Assembly (NCBI GenBank): GCA_030041095.1
Contig: JASHON010000076.1
Span: 1-40,440 of the forward strand
DNA: 40,440 nucleotides
Origin: Terriglobia bacterium
Lineage (GTDB): Bacteria > Acidobacteriota > Terriglobia > UBA7540
Direction: 5' to 3'
Shown: piece by piece, positions 1 through 8,169 of the stretch
Numbering within the stretch: position 1 is the stretch's first letter
How the letters are laid out: each line of letters starts with the position of its first letter
Made by a program: the position numbers and the translations under genes
Notes under the pieces: model-generated
Told to the model about the DNA's origin: nothing
The model's input: the letters and a program-made list of their open reading frames with translations, nothing else
The model's database searches: none

Positions 1-2
1 TG

Positions 3-227
3 ATGTGGAGCGCACGGCCCCAGCACGGCCCGGGCACTTATCTGGCCATCTTCAACCGCAGTGATAGCCCGCTTCCCATTCACCTTCGCTGGAATGAAGC
101 CGGACTCGTGGTGGGCAGGGCCTACAAGATACGCGATCTTTGGGAGCACAAAGATCTGGGCGCCGCGACGACGCTTCGGCTAACCCTCCGCGCCCACGCC
201 TGCGCACTCTATAGAATTGAAGATTGA
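3..227 (+). CDS. 3' end of a probable alpha-galactosidase (GH27-like), cut by the window edge
   Basis: Only the last ~74 codons are present. The frame is open to the left edge, so the ATG at position 3 is probably internal. The visible part reads like the C-terminal beta-sandwich of GH27 alpha-galactosidases: a strand ending YLAIFNRSD, then YKIRDLWEHKDLG, then a closing strand with LTLRAHACALYRI. In that family the equivalent segments read RDLWxxKDLG followed by LxPHGxxLL. The enzyme would release terminal alpha-galactose from glycans, which fits the sugar genes downstream. The catalytic barrel lies outside the window, so the call rests on the C-terminal motif alone. The stop codon overlaps the first unit of a 7-nt-period repeat. 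Confidence 0.6.
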   Translation: MWSARPQHGPGTYLAIFNRSDSPLPIHLRWNEAGLVVGRAYKIRDLWEHKDLGAATTLRLTLRAHACALYRIED

Positions 228-245
228 TGATTGCGGATTCGATTT
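219..245. repeat. Short 7-nt-period repeat at the end of the first gene
   Basis: Three consecutive heptamers end in GATT: GAAGATT (219-225), GATGATT (226-232) and GCGGATT (233-239), followed by CGATT. The first unit overlaps the stop codon of the preceding gene. It has the same 7-nt period as four other tracts in the window. The rest of 246-352 shows no feature I can support. Confidence 0.5.
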
Positions 246-352
246 CCCCTCGCCGGGCGACGCGTCATCCCATTTCCCCGTGCCCAGGGTCTTGCGAACC
301 TGCAGCCTCAAACGCAGCCTGGCCTGCCTCCGCAGCCGCCTGGTGTTGCTCG

Positions 353-390
353 TTGACAATCCTTAATCGTCCATCGACAATCGTCAATTA
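353..390. repeat. 7-nt-period degenerate repeat upstream of the TPR gene
   Basis: The tract is built from AATCCTT, AATCGTCC, ATCGACA and ATCGTCA units in a row, with one 8-nt unit. It ends six bases before the ATG at 397. The same unit type recurs inside the coding region at 490-534. No Shine-Dalgarno sequence is visible between the tract and the start codon. Confidence 0.55.
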
Positions 391-396
391 GCCGCC

Positions 397-1872
397 ATGC
401 ATTCTCCCCGCATCACCCATCTGGCCACTCTTCTCGTGCTGAGTGCAGTTCCAAACGTTGCCCTGCACGCCGTGCAACCTTTAACCGCCGATCCTCAATC
501 GTCCATTCCAAGCGGTCGTCAATCCTCAACGGTCGCCGCTGCGAACGAGCAATTCCGCGTTGCGGTCTCGCATTATCAAACGGGCCAGTATCGCTTGGCG
601 GCTGAGGAGCTGGAATCGCTGGCGGGGCGAATGCCGCGCAGCTTCGAGGTTGAGGAGCTTCTCGGCCTTGTATATTCCTCAGAATCAGAGGATGCGAAGG
701 CACGACCGCACTTCGAAGCCGCAGTTCGCCTGAAGCCAGGGTTGGCGGCGGCGAGGGCCAACCTGGCCGTCAATCTTTCACGCTTGGGAGACAACAGCGG
801 GGCCTCTCAGGAGTTTCGGCGAGCGCTCCAACTCGAGCCCAAGAGTTACGACGCCAACCATGATTTCGGCGAGTTTTACATTCACACCGGCAAAGTTGCC
901 AAAGCCATACCGTATCTCGCGGCTGCCGAGCGTGCCCGCCCGAGATCGTACGCCAACGGCTACGATCTCGCTCTGGCTTACGTGCGAACGCGCCAGTGGG
1001 CCGCCGCGCAGGGCAGCATCCTCAACTTGATGGCCGGACACAACACCGCGGAGCTTCACAATCTTCTCGCTGCAGCGGACGAAGGATCCGGCGATTTCAT
1101 TTCCGCGGCAAACGAATATCAGACGGCGGCCCACATGAATCCCAGCGATGCAAATATTTTCGACTGGGGCGGCGAGTTCTTAGTGCATCACAACTGGGAT
1201 GCCGCCGCAAAGGTTTTCTCCCAAGGCCTGAAGCTTTATCCGAACTCAGCCCGGCTGAGCGTGGGACTCGGCCTGGCTCTTTACCATATGGGATCCTTCA
1301 ATCAGTCCGTGAAGGCGCTGGTGAGGGCGGCTGACCTCAATCCCTCCGATCCCGGCGCCTACTGCTTTCTCAACGAGTGCGACGAGCATTCGCCCGCGGA
1401 GGCGGACGCCGTGATCGAACGCTTCAAGCGTTACGCGGAGCTTCGCCCGCACGATCCCAAGGCTCTTTACTACTACGCGGAAAGTCTTTGGAAAACGAAA
1501 CAAGCTCCGCTCACGCAGGCTTCGTTCCTCCACGTGGAGCAGTTGCTCCAGAAATGCCTGGCACTGGAACCGGGCTTCGCCGACGGGCATTACCAGCTTG
1601 CCAACTTGTATTCGCAACGCCAGGAATATGCGAAAGCCGTTCCAGAATACGAGCGGACGCTCGCGCTCGATCCCAAGAACGGCAGGGCGCATTATCGGCT
1701 GGGTCAGGCTTACGTTCATTCAGGGAAAAAGGCGCTGGCGCAGAAGCAATTTGCAATTTATCAGCAATGGTATACACGCCACCTCGCCGAGGAGGACAAG
1801 GAGCAGAACCGTATTCGCACTTTTGTTTATTCCGAGGGAGGGGCTGAGACGCCCTCGCGCCGCGCGCGGTGA
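397..1872 (+). CDS. Secreted tetratricopeptide-repeat (TPR) protein
   Basis: The 491-residue protein starts with a signal-peptide-like segment (residues 1-26, hydrophobic LATLLVLSAVPNVALHA), so export is likely. From about residue 50 to 475 it is a chain of TPR helical hairpins, with recurring signatures such as YQTGQYRLAAEELE, AARANLAVNLSRLGD, LALYHMGSFNQSVKAL and LGQAYVHSGKKALAQKQF. TPR arrays are protein-protein scaffolds. No catalytic domain is visible and the partner is unknown. Residues ~32-46 (rich in Ser, Gln, Pro) are encoded by the same 7-nt-period DNA found upstream, so this linker may derive from repeat expansion. The start at 397 is chosen because the signal peptide follows at once, although there is no good ribosome binding site. 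Confidence 0.8.
   Translation: MHSPRITHLATLLVLSAVPNVALHAVQPLTADPQSSIPSGRQSSTVAAANEQFRVAVSHYQTGQYRLAAEELESLAGRMPRSFEVEELLGLVYSSESEDAKARPHFEAAVRLKPGLAAARANLAVNLSRLGDNSGASQEFRRALQLEPKSYDANHDFGEFYIHTGKVAKAIPYLAAAERARPRSYANGYDLALAYVRTRQWAAAQGSILNLMAGHNTAELHNLLAAADEGSGDFISAANEYQTAAHMNPSDANIFDWGGEFLVHHNWDAAAKVFSQGLKLYPNSARLSVGLGLALYHMGSFNQSVKALVRAADLNPSDPGAYCFLNECDEHSPAEADAVIERFKRYAELRPHDPKALYYYAESLWKTKQAPLTQASFLHVEQLLQKCLALEPGFADGHYQLANLYSQRQEYAKAVPEYERTLALDPKNGRAHYRLGQAYVHSGKKALAQKQFAIYQQWYTRHLAEEDKEQNRIRTFVYSEGGAETPSRRAR
490..534. repeat. 7-nt-period repeat lying inside the TPR coding sequence
   Basis: The units GATCCTC, AATCGTC, AATCCTC and AACGGTC match the intergenic tract at 353-390 but are here translated as part of the linker after the signal peptide. 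The reading frame is kept through the tract. Confidence 0.5.
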
Positions 1873-1986
1873 GGGATGGTAACTTACTGCCCCGAAGGGA
1901 CGAGGCCCGAGAATGGGACGCAGGTTTCGAGTGCGCTCGGTGTATGCTCTTTAGGAGCGCCACGCAACCGATTGGGAGGAAAAGCG

Positions 1987-2946
1987 ATGAAAGTTGGATT
2001 ATTTACTGCCTTGCTTGCGAATCTGAGCCTGGATGACGTCATCAAGAAAATCAAGCCATTGGGAATCCGCACGGTCGAGCTGGGCACGGGGAACTATCCG
2101 GGCGACCCGCACCTGAAACTGAAATGGCTGAGCTCGCCGGCCGAGCTCAAGGAATTCAAGCAAAGGCTTGACGACGAGGGAATCGCGATCAGCGCGCTAA
2201 GCTGCCATGGCAATCCGCTTCATCCGGATAAACGCACGGCGGAGCTGGCGCAGGAAACGAGCCGGAAGACGATTCTCCTGGCTCAGAAGCTTGGAGTGAA
2301 GCAGGTGATCGATTTCTCAGGATGTCCAGGCGATTCAGACCGCGCCCGCTACCCCAACTGGGTAACGGCACCGTGGCCGCCCGACTATCCCGAGCTGTTG
2401 AAGTGGCAATGGGAGAAGAAAGTGATTCCGTACTGGAAAAAACACGCGCGCTTTGCCCAGGAGCATGGCGTGCGGATTGCCATTGAGATGCATCCCGGAT
2501 TTGTGGTCTATTCTCCTGAAACCATGCTGAAACTGCGGGAAGCGGCAGGCCCGGCCGTCGGCTGCAACTTTGATCCGAGCCATATGTTCTGGCAGGGCAT
2601 CGACCCGTGCGCGGCGGTGCGGGTTTTGGGCGAAGCGGTCTTTCACGTGCACGCCAAGGACACGCGCATCTACGACGTCAACTCCAGGGTGAACGGCGTG
2701 CTCGATACCAAGCCGTATCGTGACGAAAAGAATCGCTCCTGGATCTTTCGCACGGTGGGCTACGGGCACGATGCGGATTTCTGGGGCGATTTTGTCTCGA
2801 CGCTACAAATGGTGGGCTATGACGACGTGCTCTCCATCGAGCACGAAGACAGCCTCATGTCAATTGATGAAGGACTCGCGAAGGCTGCCGGCTTCCTCAA
2901 CCACATCGTGATCAAAGAGAAGCTCACGGAAATGTGGTGGGCGTAG
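1987..2946 (+). CDS. Sugar phosphate isomerase/epimerase-like TIM-barrel protein (xylose isomerase-like, AP endonuclease 2 superfamily)
   Basis: The 319-residue product starts MKVGLFTALLANLSLDDVI. The ATG at 1987 is chosen over an upstream in-frame start at 1876 because GGGAGGA lies just upstream at suitable spacing and the family begins here. Metal-binding positions of the fold are visible: Glu in AIEMHPGF, Asp in NFDPSHMFWQG, His in FHVHAKDT and Glu in LSIEHEDS. Family members isomerise or epimerise sugars, inositols or keto-sugars with a divalent metal. The exact substrate cannot be read from sequence. It is followed by an oxidoreductase and a xylulokinase-like kinase on the same strand, suggesting a catabolic route for a pentose, polyol or similar sugar. 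Confidence 0.8.
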   Translation: MKVGLFTALLANLSLDDVIKKIKPLGIRTVELGTGNYPGDPHLKLKWLSSPAELKEFKQRLDDEGIAISALSCHGNPLHPDKRTAELAQETSRKTILLAQKLGVKQVIDFSGCPGDSDRARYPNWVTAPWPPDYPELLKWQWEKKVIPYWKKHARFAQEHGVRIAIEMHPGFVVYSPETMLKLREAAGPAVGCNFDPSHMFWQGIDPCAAVRVLGEAVFHVHAKDTRIYDVNSRVNGVLDTKPYRDEKNRSWIFRTVGYGHDADFWGDFVSTLQMVGYDDVLSIEHEDSLMSIDEGLAKAAGFLNHIVIKEKLTEMWWA

Positions 2947-2950
2947 CTGG

Positions 2951-3000
2951 GAACGTCCTTCGACCAGGAACTACGAACCAACGACAAAGGACCACACGAC
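2951..3000. repeat. Seven-unit 7-nt-period repeat between two sugar genes
   Basis: The 54-bp spacer is almost entirely consecutive heptamers: GAACGTC, CTTCGAC, CAGGAAC, TACGAAC, CAACGAC, AAAGGAC, then CACACGAC. Six of the seven end in GAC or AAC. The tract stops one base before the ATG of the next gene, and its AAAGGA unit may serve as the ribosome binding site. This is the cleanest example of the repeat type in the window. Confidence 0.7.
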
Positions 3001-3001
3001 G

Positions 3002-4144
3002 ATGCCAACAGTGAACATTGCACTCATCGGCTATAAATTCATGGGCAGGGCGCATTCCAATGCCTATCGGCAAGTGAGGCACTTTTTTCCGGGCAAGCTG
3101 GAGCCTCGCATGAAGGTGATTTGCGGGCGCGACCGGGAGGCCGTGACAGCGGCAGCGCGAAAGCTGGGCTGGGAAGAAGTAGAAACGGATTGGCGCCGCG
3201 CCGTCGAGCGAAAAGACATCGACGTGGTGGATATTTCCACGCCGGGCAATCTGCATCGTCCCATGGTCCTGGCAGCGGCGCACGCGGGAAAGCATGTTGT
3301 GTGCGAAAAGCCGCTTGCGAACACGCTGGCGGACGCGTACGAGATGCTGCGCGCCGTCGAGCGCGCCGGCGTGAAGCACATGCTGATGCATAACTACCGT
3401 AAGATCCCGGCCGTGGCATTTGCGCGCAAGCTGGTGCAGGAAGGCCGCATTGGAACGGTTTACCATTATCGCGGCGCTTATCTTCAAAGTTGGCTTCTGG
3501 ATCCCAAGTTTCCTTTGCTCTGGCGCCTGGATAGGAAACTGGCCGGGAGTGGCGCTCTGGGCGATATTGGCTCGCACGCCTGCGATCTGGCACGCTGTCT
3601 GAACAGCGAGTTCGAGTCCGTCGCCGGCCAACTGACGACATTCATTAAGGAGCGGGCTTACCCCGAGGCGCCGCGGCAAGCGAAGCGCCGGGGAAGAGTG
3701 ACGGTAGACGACGACGCCAACTTCCTGGCACGCTTCCGGAACGGAAGCGCGGGCGTGATTGAATCATCGCGGCTGTGCGGCGGAAGACTCAATTACAATA
3801 TGTTCGAGATGTATGGAAGCCGGGGGAGCCTGGCATTCAATCTCGAGCGGATGAACGAGTTGCAGTTTTTCGATGCCACGGAAGCGGCGGACCGGCGCGG
3901 GTACAGAACCATCAGCGTCACGCAAGCCGCACATCCTTATGTCGGCGCCTGGTGGCCTCCCGGCCATATTATCGGCTACGAGCACACGTTCGTTCACGCG
4001 ATTGCTGACTTTTTATCGGCGCTCGAGCGCGATCGTTTGCCAGAGCCGAATTTTTACGACGGAGTCAGGAACCAGGCGGTTCTCGATGCGGTCGAGCGTT
4101 CCGCCCAGTCCGGCCGGTGGGAAAAGGTGAAATGTCCTATTTAA
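3002..4144 (+). CDS. Gfo/Idh/MocA family NAD(P)-dependent oxidoreductase
   Basis: The 380-residue protein has an N-terminal Rossmann fold (ALIGYKFMGRAHSNAYRQV, residues ~7-25, in place of the usual GxGxxG), the EKP signature at CEKPLANTLADAYEM (~residue 100) and the C-terminal-domain motif GDIGSHACDL, which carries the Asp/His/Asp pattern typical of the family. Such enzymes oxidise or reduce sugar, inositol or amino-sugar carbons using NAD(P). The substrate is unknown. Its 3' end overlaps the next gene by 13 bases, so the kinase and oxidoreductase are probably co-translated. The upstream spacer is a 7-nt-period repeat that supplies a possible AAAGGA ribosome binding site. Confidence 0.85.
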   Translation: MPTVNIALIGYKFMGRAHSNAYRQVRHFFPGKLEPRMKVICGRDREAVTAAARKLGWEEVETDWRRAVERKDIDVVDISTPGNLHRPMVLAAAHAGKHVVCEKPLANTLADAYEMLRAVERAGVKHMLMHNYRKIPAVAFARKLVQEGRIGTVYHYRGAYLQSWLLDPKFPLLWRLDRKLAGSGALGDIGSHACDLARCLNSEFESVAGQLTTFIKERAYPEAPRQAKRRGRVTVDDDANFLARFRNGSAGVIESSRLCGGRLNYNMFEMYGSRGSLAFNLERMNELQFFDATEAADRRGYRTISVTQAAHPYVGAWWPPGHIIGYEHTFVHAIADFLSALERDRLPEPNFYDGVRNQAVLDAVERSAQSGRWEKVKCPI

Positions 4145-5664
4145 TGGGAATCGACGTAGGCACAACGGGAACGCGCGCCGTCATCATCCACCCGAACGGC
4201 AGCGTGAAAGGCGCGGCGACGGAAGATCATGCGCCCATGCGCATGCCGAAGCCGGGCTGGGCGGAGCAGAGCCCGGAAGATTGGTGGCGTGCTACTATTG
4301 CGGCCGTGCGCGCAGCCCTGGAACGCGCCGGCATTAAGGGCAGCAGCATCGGCGCCATAGGTCTTTCGGGACAGATGCATGGCGTCACGCTGCTTGACAA
4401 GCTGAACGCCGTGATTCGCCCGGCCATTATCTGGTGCGATCAGCGAACCCAGAAGCAATGCGATTGGATCACATCCCGCGTGGGCGCTGCCCGGCTCATT
4501 CAATGGGTATCCAATCCCGCGCTCACGGGCTTCAGCGCGCCGAAGCTCCTGTGGATCCGCGAGAACGAGCCTCAACTTTACGAGCGAGCGGCGCACGCGC
4601 TGCTGCCCAAGGATTTCGTTCGCTTCAAACTCACCGGTGAGTTTGCCACTGACGTCTCCGACGCTTCCGGCACGCTCCTGCTGAATGTGACGAAGCGCTG
4701 CTGGTCCACGGAAGTCATGGACAAACTGCAAATTGACCGGAAACTGATGCCGCCTGTCTTCGAATCAGTCGCGGCGACGGGCCAGGTGACGTCTGAGACG
4801 GCGGTGCTGACGGGGCTGCGCGCCGGAACGCCGGTGGTGGCCGGCGCGGGCGACCAAGCGGCAAGCGCGGTGGGCAACGGCATTGTTTCTACGGGGCTCA
4901 TTTCCTCAACGCTGGGCACTTCCGGCGTGATCTTTGCATATACGGATGCCCCGAGGACCGACCCTCATGGCCGCGTCCACACGTTCTGCCACGCCGTTCC
5001 GAACAAATGGCACGTGATGGGTGTGACGCAGGGCGCGGGGCTTTCGCTGCGATGGTTTCGGGAACAGTTCGGCGAGTGCGAAGCCGGCTACGCGCGCCGC
5101 GTGAGCCTTGACCCTTACGAGGTGATGATTCGCGAAGCGGATGGCATTCCTCCCGGCAGCGGCGGAGTACTGTTTCTGCCGTACTTGATGGGCGAGCGCA
5201 CGCCGCACCTGGATGCGCTGGCGCGTGGCATGTGGTTTGGGCTCACAGCCGGCCACACTCGCGGCCATCTGCTGCGGTCGATTTTGGAGGGCGTGGCGTT
5301 CAGCCTGCGGGATTCCGTCGAAATCCTGAAAGGGCTCAAGATTCCCGTTCGCCAGGTTCGCGCCTCGGGCGGCGGGTCGCGGAGCAGCCTCTGGCGCCAG
5401 ATCCAGGCGGATATCTATGGCGAAGAGTTGGTAACGCTGCGCGAGTCTGAAGGCTCGGCTTACGGCGCTGCGATGCTCGCCGGTGTGGGAAGCAAAGTGT
5501 ATTCCACCGTCGAGGAGGCTGCAAAGCGTACCGTCAAGGTTTCCGAGCGCATCACGCCCATCGCGGAAAACGTTGAGCGATACAACGAGCTCTATTCCGT
5601 CTACCGACGCCTCTATCCTGCGGTCCGTTCGCTCTCCCACGAGCTTGCGAATATGAACAATTAA
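4132..5664 (+). CDS. xylB: Xylulokinase-like FGGY carbohydrate kinase
   Basis: The 510-residue protein shows the FGGY kinase fold: phosphate-1 loop MGIDVGTTGTRAVI, the xylulokinase-type GLSGQMHGVTLLD and IIWCDQRTQ segments, a probable catalytic Asp in GAGDQAASAVGNG, and the second-domain loops STLGTSGVIFA and ASGGGSRSSLW. It would phosphorylate D-xylulose or a related ketose or polyol with ATP. The ATG at 4132 is preferred to the GTG at 4117 because AAAGGTG precedes it and the first beta strand follows immediately. It overlaps the oxidoreductase gene by 13 bases. Length and motifs fit XylB, but FGGY specificity is hard to read from sequence. Confidence 0.85.
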   Translation: MSYLMGIDVGTTGTRAVIIHPNGSVKGAATEDHAPMRMPKPGWAEQSPEDWWRATIAAVRAALERAGIKGSSIGAIGLSGQMHGVTLLDKLNAVIRPAIIWCDQRTQKQCDWITSRVGAARLIQWVSNPALTGFSAPKLLWIRENEPQLYERAAHALLPKDFVRFKLTGEFATDVSDASGTLLLNVTKRCWSTEVMDKLQIDRKLMPPVFESVAATGQVTSETAVLTGLRAGTPVVAGAGDQAASAVGNGIVSTGLISSTLGTSGVIFAYTDAPRTDPHGRVHTFCHAVPNKWHVMGVTQGAGLSLRWFREQFGECEAGYARRVSLDPYEVMIREADGIPPGSGGVLFLPYLMGERTPHLDALARGMWFGLTAGHTRGHLLRSILEGVAFSLRDSVEILKGLKIPVRQVRASGGGSRSSLWRQIQADIYGEELVTLRESEGSAYGAAMLAGVGSKVYSTVEEAAKRTVKVSERITPIAENVERYNELYSVYRRLYPAVRSLSHELANMNN

Positions 5665-5667
5665 CCT

Positions 5668-7608
5668 ATGCTCGCCCCCAGCTCCCAGACGAAATCCAAG
5701 CCTCCGTTGGAACGAGTGTTTGGACCGCATGGATGGCTTTCACGCAGCCATCCACGATACGAATACCGGCGGGCGCAGCTCGAAATGGCGGAGGAGGTGG
5801 AATCCGCGCTAGAAAATCGCCGGCCGCTCATTGTGGAGGCCGGGACGGGAACCGGCAAAACTCTGGCTTATCTGGTGCCGATCTTGCGGTCGGGCCAGCG
5901 CGTGGTGGTTTCGACCGGCACGAAAAATCTTCAGGAGCAACTGTTTTTCAAGGACATTCCTTTTCTCCGCAAGCTCTTCCCGAACCTCCAGGCCGTGCTG
6001 ATGAAGGGCCGGGCGAATTATCTCTGCAGGCAGAAAGTCTACGACATGGAAAAACAGCCCGGCCTGCTGAACCTGGAAGAAGTGCGCCAGTTTGCGCGGA
6101 TTGAGGCCTGGGAAAAAGAGACGGAAAGTGGCGACCGTACGGAACTGGAAGAGCTACCGGATTCGAACGACTTGTGGCGGCGGCTCGATGCCCGGCGCGA
6201 AGCCTGCACGGGCCAGAAATGCCCGCAGTTTGATCGATGTTTCATCACCAAAATGCACCAGCGCGCGAACGAGGCTGACTTAGTGATCGTGAACCATCAT
6301 CTTTTCTTTGCAGACCTGGCGTTGAAGCAGACCAATTACGCCACGCTGCTTCCAGACTATGCAGCCGTGGTGTTCGACGAGGCGCACGAAATTGAGGAAG
6401 TCGCCAGCCAGTACTTTGGTTTGCAGGTGAGCACATACCGCGTGGAAGAGCTGGCACGCGATACGGAAGTGACGGCGCGTGCGAAAGAGCTGCTCAACCC
6501 GGATCTGAGCGCGGCCGTGGAAAGCCTGCGCAACCGTTCGGCGCTGTTTTTTGATCTCTTCCCGTCCGCCGAGGGGCGGCACAGCTTCGAGCAGCGCGCT
6601 GTGTTCCTTGAGACGAGCCATGGACCCTATTCTTCCCTTCTGAACGCTCTGATACGGCTGGAATCCGAGCTGACGCGCGTTCAGGGCCGTCCGGAGGAAT
6701 TCAATAACCTGGCTCGCCGCGCTGCCGAATTGCGTACCGGCTTTGAAACGGTGCTGGAGGGCCAGGATAAGAATCGCGTCTACTGGTGGGAGCGGCGAGG
6801 CCGCGGATTGTTTCTGGAGGCGACGCCGATTGATGTGTCCGGCATTCTGCGGAAACTGCTCTTTGAACGAGTGGAAACTGCCATCCTGACCTCGGCGACA
6901 CTGGCCGTCGCCGGCAGCTTCACTTTCCTCAAGACTCGACTCGGCATACAGAATGCCAGAGAAAAGATTTTTCCATCGCATTTCAATTTTCAAGATCAGG
7001 CTCTCCTTTATATTCCCGCTCATCTTCCTGACCCCCGTGATCCGGGATTTGCCGGGCTGGCAACGGACGAAGTGGTTGAGTTGCTGAAAGCCAGCCGCGG
7101 CCGGGCGTTCGTCTTGTTCACTTCTTACGCGCAAATGCGGGAGTTATTCGAGCGCGTACGTTCCCGCTTGCGCTTTCCCATGCTGATCCAGGGAAGCGCA
7201 CCGGCTCCGGCGCTTTTGAAGAAATTCCTGTCGTCGTCGCACGCGGTTCTCTTTGCCACCAGCGCGTTTTGGCAAGGCGTGGACGTGCAGGGGCAGCAAC
7301 TGAGCGCCGTCATTATCGATCGCCTTCCGTTCGCCGTGCCTACCGATCCCGTCGTTGCGGCGCGCGTTCGCCAGACGAACGAGGAAGGAGGCAACGGCTT
7401 TGCGGACTACCAGGTTCCGCAAGCCGTCATCGCGCTGAAGCAGGGATTTGGCCGCCTCATCCGCAGCGAAGACGACTATGGTCTTCTGGCAATCCTGGAT
7501 AACCGCCTGGTTCGCAAAGCCTATGGAAAGATCTTTCTGGAGAGCTTGCCGCCGTACCGCCGCACACAGAATGTAGAAGAAGTACGGAGTTTCATGCAAA
7601 AATATTGA
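5668..7608 (+). CDS. dinG: DinG/XPD-like superfamily 2 ATP-dependent DNA helicase
   Basis: The 646-residue helicase has Walker A AGTGTGKT at residues 58-65, the DEAH box in VFDEAHEIEEV, motif III-like LTSATLA and a C-terminal motif VI segment QGFGRLIRSEDDYG. Between motifs I and II four cysteines are placed like the Fe-S cluster ligands of DinG and XPD: one in NYLCRQK and three in EACTGQKCPQFDRCF. The family unwinds DNA 5' to 3' and resolves D-loops, R-loops or G-quadruplexes. The start ATG lies three bases after the kinase stop with no clear ribosome binding site. The gene has no obvious functional link with the sugar genes, and only two bases separate it from queD. Confidence 0.88.
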   Translation: MLAPSSQTKSKPPLERVFGPHGWLSRSHPRYEYRRAQLEMAEEVESALENRRPLIVEAGTGTGKTLAYLVPILRSGQRVVVSTGTKNLQEQLFFKDIPFLRKLFPNLQAVLMKGRANYLCRQKVYDMEKQPGLLNLEEVRQFARIEAWEKETESGDRTELEELPDSNDLWRRLDARREACTGQKCPQFDRCFITKMHQRANEADLVIVNHHLFFADLALKQTNYATLLPDYAAVVFDEAHEIEEVASQYFGLQVSTYRVEELARDTEVTARAKELLNPDLSAAVESLRNRSALFFDLFPSAEGRHSFEQRAVFLETSHGPYSSLLNALIRLESELTRVQGRPEEFNNLARRAAELRTGFETVLEGQDKNRVYWWERRGRGLFLEATPIDVSGILRKLLFERVETAILTSATLAVAGSFTFLKTRLGIQNAREKIFPSHFNFQDQALLYIPAHLPDPRDPGFAGLATDEVVELLKASRGRAFVLFTSYAQMRELFERVRSRLRFPMLIQGSAPAPALLKKFLSSSHAVLFATSAFWQGVDVQGQQLSAVIIDRLPFAVPTDPVVAARVRQTNEEGGNGFADYQVPQAVIALKQGFGRLIRSEDDYGLLAILDNRLVRKAYGKIFLESLPPYRRTQNVEEVRSFMQKY

Positions 7609-7609
7609 G

Positions 7610-7978
7610 ATGTTTGAAGTTGCAGTGGAATACGTTTTCTCCGCGGGTCACGCCCTTCGCAATTACAAGGGGAAGTGTGAAAACGTTCACGGACACAATT
7701 ACCGCGTCGAGGTGACCGTCGCCGGGGAAACCTTGAGTGAGGCAGGCCTGCTCGTGGACTTTGTCGAGTTGCGTGCGGCGATTCGTGCGCTGGCTGACCG
7801 CCTCGATCATCAGTTTCTCAACCAGATTGAGCCTTTCGACCGGATCAATCCTTCCGCAGAGAACCTGGCCAAGTATTTCAGTGAGGGGATTGCGCTGCAG
7901 CTTCGCCAGCAGAACCTTCGGATCAAGGCCGTAAAAGTGTGGGAGACAGATACATCCTCAGCCACCTATCGGCCGTGA
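7610..7978 (+). CDS. queD: 6-carboxy-5,6,7,8-tetrahydropterin synthase (QueD/PTPS family)
   Basis: This 122-residue enzyme carries the zinc ligands His14 (SAGH), His27 and His29 (VHGHNY) and the catalytic Cys23 in GKCENVHGH. It also has LDHQFLNQ and a C-terminal WETDTSSATY holding the pterin-binding Glu. QueD converts dihydroneopterin triphosphate to 6-carboxytetrahydropterin, an early step of queuosine and 7-deazaguanine synthesis. The length is typical of bacterial QueD. It starts two bases after the dinG stop and is probably co-transcribed with it. No other queuosine genes are in the window. Confidence 0.88.
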   Translation: MFEVAVEYVFSAGHALRNYKGKCENVHGHNYRVEVTVAGETLSEAGLLVDFVELRAAIRALADRLDHQFLNQIEPFDRINPSAENLAKYFSEGIALQLRQQNLRIKAVKVWETDTSSATYRP

Positions 7979-7985
7979 AAAGCCC

Positions 7986-7991
7986 TATAAT
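7986..7991 (+). promoter_or_regulatory. Candidate -10 element for mreB
   Basis: A perfect TATAAT lies just after the queD stop. No convincing -35 hexamer is found 16-18 bases upstream. If used, transcription would start near 7998 and give mreB a leader of about 170 bases. Confidence 0.35.
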
Positions 7992-8003
7992 AACCCTATC
8001 GCG

Positions 8004-8021
8004 GTGCGGCACAAGCTGCAC
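8004..8021 (+). promoter_or_regulatory. Hairpin in the likely mreB leader
   Basis: GTGCGGC (8004-8010) pairs with GCTGCAC (8015-8021) around an ACAA loop, giving seven base pairs with one G-U. It begins a few bases after the predicted start of the mreB transcript. No T-run follows, so it does not look like an intrinsic terminator. The remainder of 8022-8169 is GC-rich leader, with an AGGAG at 8153-8157 as the mreB ribosome binding site. Confidence 0.4.
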
Positions 8022-8169
8022 CCTGATGCGCGGAACCGGAGCGGGGCGGCTGCCGGTCTCGCCGCGAAGTGTTGGTGAATGGCGCAGACCTTCGTTGCGC
8101 GCTGGTGCTCCAATTCCCACAAACCTGTGATCAGAGAGACGAATCCCGTAACAGGAGTTTAGCTTCGGA

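Noticed and set aside
353-390. CRISPR array or direct-repeat array
   Set aside because: Units are 7 nt and degenerate with no spacers, and no cas genes are in the window.
2924-3679. Long open frame on the minus strand opposite the oxidoreductase gene
   Set aside because: It lies over a well-supported plus-strand gene, has no recognisable domain and is biased in the way expected of a shadow frame in GC-rich DNA.
4906-5730. Open frame of 274 codons on the minus strand opposite the kinase gene
   Set aside because: Antisense shadow of the xylulokinase-like gene, with no domain and no ribosome binding site.
6280-7134. Open frame of 284 codons on the minus strand opposite dinG
   Set aside because: The plus strand encodes all helicase motifs here, and the antisense product has no family features.
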